Assembly (NCBI GenBank): GCA_027493445.1
Contig: JAOSKU010000001.1
Span: forward strand, 4,293,845-4,357,844
DNA length: 64,000 nt
Direction of reading: 5' to 3'
Source of the DNA: Thermoleophilia bacterium
Lineage (GTDB): Bacteria; Actinomycetota; Thermoleophilia; RBG-16-64-13
The translations under genes and the position numbers were made by a program. The stretch's first letter is position 1. The number at the start of each line of letters is the position of its first letter. The notes below the pieces were generated by a model, which saw nothing but the letters and a program-made list of their open reading frames with translations, was not told the DNA's origin and made no database searches. This document shows, in pieces, positions 1-7,805 of this stretch.

Positions 1-84
1 CACTAGCCGGCCCGGTGGGCGAGGCGACCGGGCCGGCGACGGCGCCAGCGTGATCCTGCCGTCCCGGGCGCGACCTCTCCAACG

Positions 85-98
85 TGAGACAAGTCTCA
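85..98. promoter_or_regulatory. 14-bp palindrome, possible operator
   Basis: TGAGAC-AA-GTCTCA is a perfect inverted repeat just left of IS copy 1. A regulator site or the foot of a small hairpin are both possible. The gene it served may lie outside the window or have been displaced by the IS. Confidence 0.2.
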
Positions 99-120
99 TG
101 TCATTCTCACGGCGGCTTAA

Positions 121-1550
121 CAGGCTGCTGAAAAAGTCCCCCGCCTAGCCCTCCGATTGCCTCAACTTCCTATCTTTTTGCGCCCCTTTTTGGTAGTGTT
201 TACCCTGCAAACTGGCATAAAGCGAGGGGGTTGGGATGCGGGGAGAAGAGGCAAGGCAGCCGTCGTTTGTATTCTTGGGTCCCTTGGAGGAGCGCATCCC
301 CAAAGATCACCCCTTGCGGGCCATCCGCAAGATGACCGATAAGGCGCTTTGCGGTCTCTCCCCCCTCTTTGACAAGATCTACTGTGAAGCCGGCCGCCCC
401 TCCATCCCGCCCGAGTACCTTCTGCGAGCCCTGCTTATTCAGGTGCTCTACGCCATCCCTTCGGAGCGCAAGCTCTGCGAACACCTCGAGTATCACCTGC
501 TCTTTCGCTGGTTTGTGGGCCTCGATCTAAACGAGCCCGTCTGGCATCCCACCACCTTCACCCAAAACCGGGAGCGCCTGCTTGAGGGCGAGGTGGCCGA
601 GGCCTTCTTCCTGGAGGTGAGGAAGCAGGCCCAGGCGGGGAAACTCCTTTCCCGGGAGCACTTCAGCCTGGACGGCACCTTGGTGGAAGCGGCGGCCTCC
701 CTCAAGAGCTTCCGGCCCAAACAGGAATTGGCCGAGGGCCAGGAGGGCGGCCGGGGGCCAGGCAAAGATGACCCGGGTGCAGGGGAGGACCCGAGCCCCG
801 CCGAGCCAGTCTCGGAAAGCGCAGGCCGCGACCGCAACCCGAGTGTGGATTTCCACGGCGAGCGGCGCCGGAATGACACCCACGCTTCCACCACCGATCC
901 GGAAGCTCTTCTTGCCAAACACTCTCCCGGAGAAGCGGCCCGGCTCGCTTATGCCGGCCATCTCCTCACCGAGAACCGCCACGGTCTCATCGTCCAGGCC
1001 GATCTCTCCCGGGCCACCGGTACCGCCGAGCGGGAGATGGGTCTTGAGCTGGTGAAGGAGGAGCGCAAAAAGACCAAGGGCCGGTTCACTGTCGCAGCCG
1101 ACAAGAACTACGACACCAAGGACTTCGTGGGCGAACTACGGACTAACGTTGTTACCCCGCATGTGGCTCGCAAAGAGAAGTACTCGGCCATCGATGGCCG
1201 CACGACACGGTGGGAGGGATACGCCCTCAGCCAGAAGAAGCGCACGCGGGTGGAGGAGGCCTTCGGCTGGATGAAGCCAGTCGGCCTGCTTCACAAGCTC
1301 CGGCACCGCGGGCGGGCCAAGGCCCGATGGATCTTCCAGTTCACGGCCGCCGCCTACAACCTGGTGAGAATGAGATCGCTGCTTCCGGAGTGCATCGCCA
1401 GATAGGGAAAAAGGGGCGGGGAATCGGCCTCTCCAGGGGGCATAATCCCGGTCTTCGCCCGGGCAATCCGAGAACCGACCGTTCGTGGGTCAAGCAGCCG
1501 AGCAACGGAGCACATCGGAGGGGCTCCAACCGGGGTATTTCAGCGGCCTG
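121..1550 (+). mobile_element. IS5-like insertion sequence, copy 1 (1430 bp)
   Basis: Imperfect terminal inverted repeats, CAGGCTGCTGAAAAAG on the left and the complement of CAGGCCGCTGAAATAC on the right, are flanked by a TTAA duplication at 117-120 and 1551-1554. YTAR target duplication is typical of the IS5 group of the IS5 family. The same 1430-bp unit recurs at 48096-49525 and, inverted, at 58290-59719. Confidence 0.93.
236..1405 (+). CDS. IS5-family DDE transposase, copy 1
   Basis: This 389-aa transposase has an N-terminal DUF772-type region (residues 15-120), an acidic and arginine-rich insert around 165-205, and a C-terminal DDE core. Candidate catalytic residues are the Asp of SLDGTLVEA, the Asp of AADKNYD and the Glu of EEAFGWMK. 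It differs from copies 2 and 3 only near residues 336-348: RTRVEEAFGWMKP here, RKLVEEAFGWMKT there. The three substitutions lie around the catalytic Glu helix, so this copy may be impaired. It should catalyse cut-and-paste transposition of its own element. Confidence 0.93.
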   Translation: MRGEEARQPSFVFLGPLEERIPKDHPLRAIRKMTDKALCGLSPLFDKIYCEAGRPSIPPEYLLRALLIQVLYAIPSERKLCEHLEYHLLFRWFVGLDLNEPVWHPTTFTQNRERLLEGEVAEAFFLEVRKQAQAGKLLSREHFSLDGTLVEAAASLKSFRPKQELAEGQEGGRGPGKDDPGAGEDPSPAEPVSESAGRDRNPSVDFHGERRRNDTHASTTDPEALLAKHSPGEAARLAYAGHLLTENRHGLIVQADLSRATGTAEREMGLELVKEERKKTKGRFTVAADKNYDTKDFVGELRTNVVTPHVARKEKYSAIDGRTTRWEGYALSQKKRTRVEEAFGWMKPVGLLHKLRHRGRAKARWIFQFTAAAYNLVRMRSLLPECIAR

Positions 1551-1585
1551 TTAATGGTGCCGGCCGACATCCTCTGTGTACTTCG

Positions 1586-1639
1586 CTCGTTTCAGAATGA
1601 GACCCGGCCGTGGCGGCCAAGGCTTCGTCTTGAAACGAG
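1586..1639. repeat. internally deleted copy of the 160-bp repeat, type B ends
   Basis: CTCGTTTCAGAATGA at the left and CGTCTTGAAACGAG at the right are the two ends of the type B repeat (full copies at 14742 and 16649). Most of the core is missing, leaving a 54-bp hairpin. Confidence 0.7.
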
Positions 1640-1669
1640 GTATTGGGCCCCGAGCAGGAGGTGTCCGAG

Positions 1670-1921
1670 ATGAAGACCATCTTGTTCGCGCAACATCTCG
1701 ACTGGTGGCGGCCCAGCCAACCGGCGTGCTCTCTCGATGGAGTCCGGCGGCCCCGAGAGTGGCCGGCGCCTTCTCCGTGCGAGTCGGAGCTGAGGAGCCA
1801 CCAGGAGGGCATCGCCCTGAGCGCCCTGATCCGGGAGGTTCTCGCGGAAGGTCAAGGCGGTCCGGAGGAAGGGCGGCTCATCCCCGGACTGTCCGCGGTA
1901 CGGTCGAGGCCGGCTGTCTGA
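1670..1921 (+). CDS. small hypothetical protein, possibly a degenerate ribbon-helix-helix protein
   Basis: This 83-aa frame has a strong Shine-Dalgarno (AGGAGGTG) 7 nt before the ATG, which is the main reason to list it. The start MKTILF and a later stretch SALIREVLAEG recall CopG/Arc ribbon-helix-helix antitoxins, but the middle (residues 8-45) is Pro/Arg-rich and does not fit the fold. It may be a decayed or frameshifted antitoxin, or not a gene. No toxin partner is visible. Confidence 0.25.
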   Translation: MKTILFAQHLDWWRPSQPACSLDGVRRPREWPAPSPCESELRSHQEGIALSALIREVLAEGQGGPEEGRLIPGLSAVRSRPAV

Positions 1922-2019
1922 GTCCTCCTCTCGCGGGCATGCCCTTCCGACGGTATGGACCGGAAACGGCTATCATGCGGGCATGAAGTTTCCACCCGGC
2001 CTACCCAGACCCGCAGGAC

Positions 2020-2886
2020 TTGGTGGGCGGCGTGGCTAACGCAACTCCGGGCGTGCCCGGCGAGCGGCGGATCACCCGGCGGACATTCTTGATGGGACTG
2101 GCGGGGGCAGGCCTGGCGACCGGCTACCCCGTGCTGGTCGAGCGCGTGATGGTCCAGGTGAACCACTACGACATCCCCATAGTGGGACTCGCCCCGCCGT
2201 TCGACGGCTTCCGGCTCGTCCACCTTTCCGACCTACACTACGCCGAGTTCACCAGCGCTTCCTGGCTGGGGCGCGTACTCGACCGAGCCCAGGAGGAGGC
2301 CGGCGATCTCATCGTCCTTACCGGTGACTACGTTCACGCGCGCAAGACCCGTGAGCAGCTCGACACCATCTGGCCCGAGCTCACCCGCATCGATGCCCCC
2401 TTCGGCGTGCGCATGGTACTGGGTAACCACGATCACTGGGCCGACTCCGACCACGCTCTGGGACTGCTCGAAGCCAGCGGGCGTTCGCTCCGAAACCGGG
2501 CCGAGGTCCTGCGGAAGGACGGCGCCGAGCTCGTGCTGGCCGGAACCGGAGACCTGTGGGAGGACGAAGTGCGCATCGACGAGACTCTGGCTGGACAGGA
2601 CCCCGCCTCGCCCCGCATCGTGCTGACTCACAATCCCGACACTGCCGACCTGCCTCACCGCGAGCGGGTCGACCTCTTCGTCTGCGGTCATACGCATGGG
2701 GGACAGGTGCGCCTGCCAGTCCTGGGGGCTCCCATCTTGGCGGTCGCGAACAAAGCGTACGACCAAGGCCTCAGGTGGTCGGCTCGGTCGCGGCTCTTCA
2801 TCAATCGGGGGATCGGCTGGGCGGTCCTCCCCTTCCGACTGAATTGCCCGCCTGAGATCGCGGTGCTCCACCTGCGGGCTGCCTGA
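2020..2886 (+). CDS. Tat-exported metallophosphoesterase (YkuE/YaeI type)
   Basis: A calcineurin-like phosphoesterase that would hydrolyse a phosphoester at the outer face of the membrane. The N-terminus carries a twin-arginine motif (RRTFLMG, about residues 20-26) before a hydrophobic stretch. The dinuclear-metal motifs follow in order: HLSDLHY, LTGDYVH, LGNHDHW, LTHNPD and CGHTHGGQ. The listed start is a TTG; GTG codons at 2023 and 2032 are alternatives and none has a clear ribosome-binding site. The gene stands alone. Family members include UDP-diacylglucosamine-type and phosphodiesterase enzymes, so the substrate is not assigned. Confidence 0.85.
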   Translation: MVGGVANATPGVPGERRITRRTFLMGLAGAGLATGYPVLVERVMVQVNHYDIPIVGLAPPFDGFRLVHLSDLHYAEFTSASWLGRVLDRAQEEAGDLIVLTGDYVHARKTREQLDTIWPELTRIDAPFGVRMVLGNHDHWADSDHALGLLEASGRSLRNRAEVLRKDGAELVLAGTGDLWEDEVRIDETLAGQDPASPRIVLTHNPDTADLPHRERVDLFVCGHTHGGQVRLPVLGAPILAVANKAYDQGLRWSARSRLFINRGIGWAVLPFRLNCPPEIAVLHLRAA

Positions 2887-2903
2887 GCCCCCGATCCCCG
2901 CTG

Positions 2904-3083
2904 TTAGCTCGGCCGAGCCGGGGTCTCCGCGCTCTCTTCTTCGTGAGACACGCTCAAGTAGAGGAAACCCTCGCAACTGGGGCACTCCATGAGCACCTCG
3001 GCATCGCTCTCCAGGATCACTCTCTGTCCGTCGAACGGACATTCGTACACCCCAGCCCCGGGCTTCTCTCCCACTGCGGGCAT
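2904..3083 (-). CDS. small zinc-ribbon protein (59 aa)
   Basis: A short frame read on the minus strand, preceded by AGGAGAG directly before the ATG. The product has two metal-binding knuckles, ECPFDG near residues 14-19 and ECPSCEG near 33-39, followed by an acidic tail (SHEEES). The spacing suggests one zinc ribbon, probably for protein or nucleic-acid contact. It lies between the convergent phosphoesterase gene and the DUF4013 gene on the same strand. The function is unknown; I recognise no named family. Confidence 0.6.
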   Translation of the reverse strand: MPAVGEKPGAGVYECPFDGQRVILESDAEVLMECPSCEGFLYLSVSHEEESAETPARPS

Positions 3084-3224
3084 CTCTCCTCCTTGGTCTC
3101 CTCACGAAGACGCCGGGCGGCGTCGCGGCCATTCTAGCGGGAAGACCCGGTACGAGCAAGAGCGGCCCCGGGGACGTCGGGTCCCCGGGGCACGATCGGC
3201 CGCGGTGGGGGTCCGCCCCGGTGG

Positions 3225-3818
3225 CTACCCGGTGGGTGTGGAAGGGGCGGCCTGCACCCGATAGAGGTACACCGATCCGTAGAGGTGGGCGCTCACCAGC
3301 ATCGCCCAGAAGATGGTGAACACCACCCCGATGATCAGCAGGATGATGCCGAACGAGGCGATGATGCCCGCCACGATCCCGAGCAGGACCGCCATGATGT
3401 AGTTGCTGAGGTTGACCCGTATGAAGTCGATGATCTCCCGGAAGTCGAAGAACGAACCGAAGTTGTCGGTCACGGCAAAACGGATGAGCGCGGCGGGCAG
3501 GACAACGATGAGCACCAGGCTCCAGAGCGACGACAGCAGCGACCCGCCCGCGCCCAGTCTGCTCAGGATCAGTCCAGGTACTTCGTAGATGAAAACGCCC
3601 ACCCAGGCGAGCACTCCTTTGCCGAGGAGGCCGCCGAAGTCGCTCCAGTCGGGGAGCCGATCATCCCCGCCGGCGACTCCGCGCATGGTGCGGATGAAGT
3701 ACCCGCCGACAATCGCCCAGCCGATTATTGGGATGAACAGCAGCAGCCCGCCGATGACGAGCTTCCCAATCCCTCCCGTTTCCTTGAGCATGTAGGTGAA
3801 CGACCGTGCTGCGTCCAT
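3225..3818 (-). CDS. DUF4013-family integral membrane protein
   Basis: A 197-aa protein with four to five hydrophobic segments: IGKLVIGGLLLFIPIIGW, VLAWVGVFIYEVPGLIL, LWSLVLIVVLPAALI, and a long C-terminal pair around MAVLLGIVAGIIASFGIILL. The N-terminal pattern of an amphipathic start followed by GGYFIRTMRGVAGGDDRLPDW is characteristic of DUF4013, a family of unknown function found in archaea and bacteria. It is the distal gene on this strand after the zinc-ribbon protein and two-component system, but the gaps give no firm operon. Confidence 0.75.
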   Translation of the reverse strand: MDAARSFTYMLKETGGIGKLVIGGLLLFIPIIGWAIVGGYFIRTMRGVAGGDDRLPDWSDFGGLLGKGVLAWVGVFIYEVPGLILSRLGAGGSLLSSLWSLVLIVVLPAALIRFAVTDNFGSFFDFREIIDFIRVNLSNYIMAVLLGIVAGIIASFGIILLIIGVVFTIFWAMLVSAHLYGSVYLYRVQAAPSTPTG

Positions 3819-3879
3819 TGCGCTCCCTTCTCGTGGCCGTGGGCCCCTATCCGCTTACACGTACCCCAGGGGCGTCAGG

Positions 3880-5313
3880 TCATGCATGGCCGGGGCGTTC
3901 GTTCCTCCGCGACAGCGGGTCTTCTTCGGAAAGGGGGAGGAGGATCGCGAAGGTACTCCCGTGTTCCGGTGAACTCTGCACCTCCACGTGGCCACCATGA
4001 GCCTGGACGAGCGCTTGGACGATGCTCAGGCCGAGGCCATAGCCGCCATCGCCGCGCGTCTTATTCGAGTAGAATCGGTCGAAGATCCTTTCCCGTTCCT
4101 CCGGCAGCATTCCTTCACCTTCGTCTCTCACCCAGATCCTTGCCCAGCTCTCCTCCTTGCTCCCGCCCAGGGCGATCCGCTCCCCCGGCGCGGTGTGCTC
4201 GACGGCGTTCTTCAGAAGATTGAGGAGCACCTGCGTGAGACGATCGGCGTCCGCCCAGACCGTGAGGGGCGGAACCGGCTCCAAGCTCCACTCCCGCTCG
4301 CCAAGGTGCACGGCGTGGGCGAAGAGCTGTTCCAAGAACTCGTCGAGCCGGAGTGTCTCCATGACCAGGAAGCCTTGCTCGCCCGACTTCGCGAGCGTGA
4401 GGAGACCAGAGACCAGGCGGTTCATGCGGTCGATCTCCTCCATCACGACCTGGTGCGCATCGCGGCGCATCTCAGTCGTCACGTCGCCGATGCTGTCCAG
4501 CACTTCCAGGTGGCCCTTGACGATGGACAGCGGCGTGCGCAGCTCGTGGGAGGCATCGTAGAGGAACTGCTGTTGCTCCCTGAAAGAGCGCTCCACACGG
4601 TCGAGCATCGAGTTCAGGGTAGCCACGAGGTGGCCGATCTCGTCGGAGGGACCGCGATAAGCGATGCGGCGGGAGGGGTCTTCGCGCGAGAACTGGGCGG
4701 CGGTCTCGGTGATGGACTCCACGGGACGAAAGGCACGGCCGAGCAATGCCCAGGTACCGGCTGTGGAGCCAGCGACGGCGAGGAGCCCGAGGGCGGCGAA
4801 GATGAGGGCGAACTGCTGCAAGTGCTCGGTCAGCTGGGCGAGGGAGGCGGCCACCACGACAACGCCCAGCCGGGTACTGCCCTGGGTGATAGGGACGATG
4901 GCCGCCCGATAGGGGTCACCGGTGGGCGACTCGATGCCCTGCGGAGCGGTGAATCCGGGCGCCCCCTGGAAGACCCGCCGGCCGGCAGCGGACTGCTCGA
5001 AGGGCACGCTGGAATTGGAGACCACGGCGTCGGAACGCGTCCAGACGAGAAGCACGAAGCCCAAGTTGCGGAGCTCCTCGGACTCGGGCGACGAGAGGTA
5101 GGCGCCGCTCAGATCCCGCAGCTCCTCCTCGCTGCCCGCCGCGGCCACCGCCTTGGCGAAAACGTTCACCTGAAAAGCGATCTCACGGTCGATGGGTCGC
5201 AGCAACCACGTGCGCATGAAAAAGAGCGTCAGGCCGATACCCACAAGCACCACCGCTGCCACGACGGCCGAGTACCAGAGGGTCAGCCGGAGGCGCAGGC
5301 TCAAACTACTCAT
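3880..5313 (-). CDS. sensor histidine kinase (HAMP-HisKA-HATPase)
   Basis: A 477-aa inner-membrane kinase that autophosphorylates on His and passes phosphate to the regulator encoded just upstream. TM1 is at residues 12-34 and TM2 follows an extracytoplasmic sensor region of about 130 residues. The H-box is DASHELRTPLS, the N-box NLLKNAVEH, and the G-boxes DEGEGML and GYGLGLSIV. I chose MSSLSLRL as start because it overlaps the regulator's 3' end by 8 bp, the usual arrangement; the longer frame upstream lies inside the regulator gene. The stimulus is unknown. Confidence 0.9.
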   Translation of the reverse strand: MSSLSLRLRLTLWYSAVVAAVVLVGIGLTLFFMRTWLLRPIDREIAFQVNVFAKAVAAAGSEEELRDLSGAYLSSPESEELRNLGFVLLVWTRSDAVVSNSSVPFEQSAAGRRVFQGAPGFTAPQGIESPTGDPYRAAIVPITQGSTRLGVVVVAASLAQLTEHLQQFALIFAALGLLAVAGSTAGTWALLGRAFRPVESITETAAQFSREDPSRRIAYRGPSDEIGHLVATLNSMLDRVERSFREQQQFLYDASHELRTPLSIVKGHLEVLDSIGDVTTEMRRDAHQVVMEEIDRMNRLVSGLLTLAKSGEQGFLVMETLRLDEFLEQLFAHAVHLGEREWSLEPVPPLTVWADADRLTQVLLNLLKNAVEHTAPGERIALGGSKEESWARIWVRDEGEGMLPEERERIFDRFYSNKTRGDGGYGLGLSIVQALVQAHGGHVEVQSSPEHGSTFAILLPLSEEDPLSRRNERPGHA

Positions 5314-5977
5314 GGCGCAGCCGGTATCCGCCTCCTCGCACGGTCTCGATGAGCGACTCTTCGCCGGCCCGGTCGAGCTTGTGGCGCAGGTAGCCCACGT
5401 ACACCTCGACGATGTTGCTGGCGGGATCGAAATCATACTCCCACACGCCGTTCAGGAGCTGCCCCTTGCTGAGTACCTGATTGCGGTGCCGGAGAAAAAA
5501 CTCCAGAACGGCGAACTCCTTCGGGGTCAGGCGCACCTCGTGGTCACCCCGCCGAACCGTCCGCTGCCGCAGGTCCATGGCGAGGTCGCCGGCGCTGAGC
5601 ACGAAGGACGCCTGCACCGACCGCATTCGGAGCTGCGATCGGATGCGCGCGACGAGCTCGCTGAAGGCGAAGGGCTTTGGCAGATAGTCGTTCGCCCCCA
5701 GGTTGAGGCCCCTGACCCGGTCCTCTACCTCTCCTCTGGCGGTAAGCATGATGATGGGCAGCTCAGGCCGTTCGCGCCTGATCTCGCTGAGGAGAGAGAA
5801 GCCTTCGAGGTCCGGAAGCCCCACGTCGAGCAGAACGAGGTCCACGCGATCCTGTAGGGCCAACTGGTACCCCTCGGCACCGGTAGAAGCGGCCTCGACC
5901 CGGAATCCGGCCGCCTCGAGGCCCTTGCTGACGAAGGCGGCGAAGTGCGGCTCGTCGTCGACGACGAGGATGCTCAC
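5306..5977 (-). CDS. OmpR/PhoB-family response regulator
   Basis: A 223-aa regulator with an N-terminal receiver (acidic pair DDE near residue 8, phosphoacceptor Asp in LVLLDVGLP, Lys in LPKPFAF) and a C-terminal winged helix (TPKEFAVLEFF to VRGGGYRL). It should bind DNA after phosphorylation by the kinase encoded immediately downstream. Two small secreted proteins are encoded just upstream on the same strand, with 22 nt between the nearer one and this gene, so the four genes look co-transcribed and the small proteins may be part of the signal. Confidence 0.92.
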   Translation of the reverse strand: MSILVVDDEPHFAAFVSKGLEAAGFRVEAASTGAEGYQLALQDRVDLVLLDVGLPDLEGFSLLSEIRRERPELPIIMLTARGEVEDRVRGLNLGANDYLPKPFAFSELVARIRSQLRMRSVQASFVLSAGDLAMDLRQRTVRRGDHEVRLTPKEFAVLEFFLRHRNQVLSKGQLLNGVWEYDFDPASNIVEVYVGYLRHKLDRAGEESLIETVRGGGYRLRHE

Positions 5978-5999
5978 CTGGGGTCGCCCTCACCAGGCA

Positions 6000-6425
6000 T
6001 CAGCGGCAGTCTTCGTTCCACGTTTCGCCCCCGTCCCAGCGGGTCGTACCAGGGCCTGGCTCGCACTCCCAGCCGCGAATCGTCGTCACCACCCGCCGGC
6101 TTGCCGAGGTCGGTGGCGGCGAAGCCGGGCCAACCGTTCCGGTTGTGGAGGCGGTCGCGCTCTGCTGCTGCACCTCGCCTTGGGACGGCGATGGGGTGGT
6201 TACCCCGGTTTTCGCGGTGGAAGTCGTGGCGGAGGGGGCCTCAGATTGGAGTGCGCCGGGCCGGCCGCCGGCTTCGGCCGCCGGCCCGGTGAGGCTGATG
6301 GCGCTGGGCAGGGCGACCACCGATTGCGCTCGGGTGGTGCCATAGTAGTAGGCAGCAGTGAGCGCCAGCATGAGGAGGAAAGCGAGAATCCCGAGCCGGG
6401 TGACGGCTTTCCACCTCTTCAGCAT
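6000..6425 (-). CDS. small secreted or anchored Ser/Thr-rich protein
   Basis: A 141-aa protein with one N-terminal hydrophobic segment (LGILAFLLMLALTAAYYYG, residues 11-29), a low-complexity Ser/Thr/Pro/Ala stretch (60-105), and a short C-terminal piece with two Cys residues and several Trp (RGWECEPG to ETWNEDC). It may be anchored by an uncleaved signal with the C-terminus outside. It sits 22 nt before the response regulator gene. No family is recognised; a sensory or envelope role linked to the two-component system is inferred from position. Confidence 0.6.
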   Translation of the reverse strand: MLKRWKAVTRLGILAFLLMLALTAAYYYGTTRAQSVVALPSAISLTGPAAEAGGRPGALQSEAPSATTSTAKTGVTTPSPSQGEVQQQSATASTTGTVGPASPPPTSASRRVVTTIRGWECEPGPGTTRWDGGETWNEDCR

Positions 6426-6542
6426 CTCGAGACCTCACCTTCTTCTGTCGATCGTGTATTTCTCACTGGGCGTCGAACACCGGGAAGCTGCTGCAGCGCC
6501 ACAGCAGGGCGGCCGCTAAGCTTCCCTCGTTCTCACTCTAGC

Positions 6543-6932
6543 CTACCGGCAGCAACCGCCGCCACGGTAACAGTAGCCAGGGGAGTAGCCGGGGGAGCCG
6601 GGAGCGGGCGCCGGATTGACGGTCGAGGGCACGGTTGCGCCATCTGAGGACGCAGGGGGCGTCCGGCACCAGTTGGAGGCGTCCCAGCACCAGCCGGGGC
6701 CCGGGCAGTCTGGGACGGCACGCATTGCGGCTGCCGTCCTGACCGGTTCTGCGGGCGGTGTGCCTCCTCGGTAGATCGGCGTGGAGGCGTTCGTGGCTGC
6801 CTGACCCTGCACGGGGCCCAGGCACCAGCCGGAGCGGTAGCCGGTGCCGTAGGCAAAGGCGACTCCGGTCCCGAGCACCAGCAGCACGACGGCTGCCAGC
6901 GCGATGCTGGCAATGACCTTCTGTCGTTTCAT
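6543..6932 (-). CDS. small Cys-rich exported protein
   Basis: A 129-aa protein with a clear signal peptide (VIASIALAAVVLLVLGTGVAFA, cleavage plausible after AFA). The mature part holds Cys residues in the segments GWCLGP, DCPGPGWCWDASNWC and GYCYRGGGCC, which suggests disulfides or metal binding outside the cell. It is the first gene of the strand that continues with the second secreted protein, the response regulator and the kinase. I recognise no family. The upstream region around 7010-7040 (CTGAGGGTTCAATGAGAATTC) would be the place to seek the operon promoter. Confidence 0.6.
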   Translation of the reverse strand: MKRQKVIASIALAAVVLLVLGTGVAFAYGTGYRSGWCLGPVQGQAATNASTPIYRGGTPPAEPVRTAAAMRAVPDCPGPGWCWDASNWCRTPPASSDGATVPSTVNPAPAPGSPGYSPGYCYRGGGCCR

Positions 6933-7205
6933 GACCCCTCCTTGGCTCGCTCCGTCTGGAGGCTTGGTTCCTTTCCACCCTCAGCCTACGGAGCCGGCCG
7001 AAGAAAGAGCTGAGGGTTCAATGAGAATTCCTTCAGCATGCGGTGACAATGAGGCCGCTGGTGGTGGGAAGCAGTCGCGGCCGGGCGTGGGCGCCCCTGA
7101 GCTCGTCTACGGTGGTTGCGTTTCGCTGGAGCTGCGTCCCGTTGTCGCGGGGGGTGGAATGGGGTAGCCTTACGCTCCGCGGGCGCGCGTCCCGCGAAGA
7201 GTCGA

Positions 7206-7278
7206 GCGCCCGTAGCTTAGTTGGTAGAGCAGGGGACTCTTAATCCCAAGGTCGAAGGTTCGAATCCTTCCGGGCGCA
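7206..7278 (+). tRNA. tRNA-Lys (anticodon CUU)
   Basis: The cloverleaf is complete. The acceptor is GCGCCCG paired with CGGGCGC, the D-arm is GCTTAGTTGGTAGAGC, the anticodon loop is CTCTTAA with anticodon CTT, and the T-arm is GAAGG-TTCGAAT-CCTTC. The discriminator base is A and CCA is not encoded. Confidence 0.97.
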
Positions 7279-7805
7279 TATCTCCCCCGCCATGAAATGC
7301 GAATCGATGACCCCTTGAAGCTCCGCCGCGGCTGACCCCGGTGACTATGAAAAACGAAGGTCGTTGCGGTCTCGAGCGTTCCGGAGTAGACGGCGGTCAC
7401 TGCTCCCCGTCGTCCGGGCTCCGGCTCGCACTGGCGGGGATTTGCTTTCGCGACGTGCAGAGGGTGCGCGGTCAGCACCTCAGAAACCAAGCGAAATCCT
7501 CGATAATCCCCGTCATCCCGGCAGCCAATACGAACCTCACCACACTCATGCCGGCCGAACACTGCGCCGGTTGGCTCGCCGGAGAAGGCTGAGCCGCAAT
7601 CCCCCGGATCCGGCCGCCGGCGGACGCGCTCTACGATCTTGTGCCGGCTGAACCGCGGAGCCGCACGCCGCCGGTGCCTTCTCTTCGGGCTGGCGCGCAT
7701 CGCGCCCCTACAGCCATCCTCCCCTCCGGCCGATAGTGTTTCTGCGTTCAGGCGGCACGGGAGATGCGGCGGCAGAGGCCGCGAGAAGTCCAAAGGAAGG
7801 CCGAG
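7279..7805. other. no gene seen
   Basis: A 527-bp stretch between the tRNA and the SLH-protein gene. No frame has a convincing start, ribosome-binding site or family similarity. It probably holds the tRNA terminator and the promoter of the SLH gene, but I cannot point to either. Confidence 0.5.

Noticed and set aside
7170..7793. 207-aa minus-strand frame containing PGRIRTFDLGIKSPLLYQLS
   Set aside because: This well-known spurious peptide is the translation of the antisense of a tRNA; the tRNA-Lys gene at 7206-7278 explains it.
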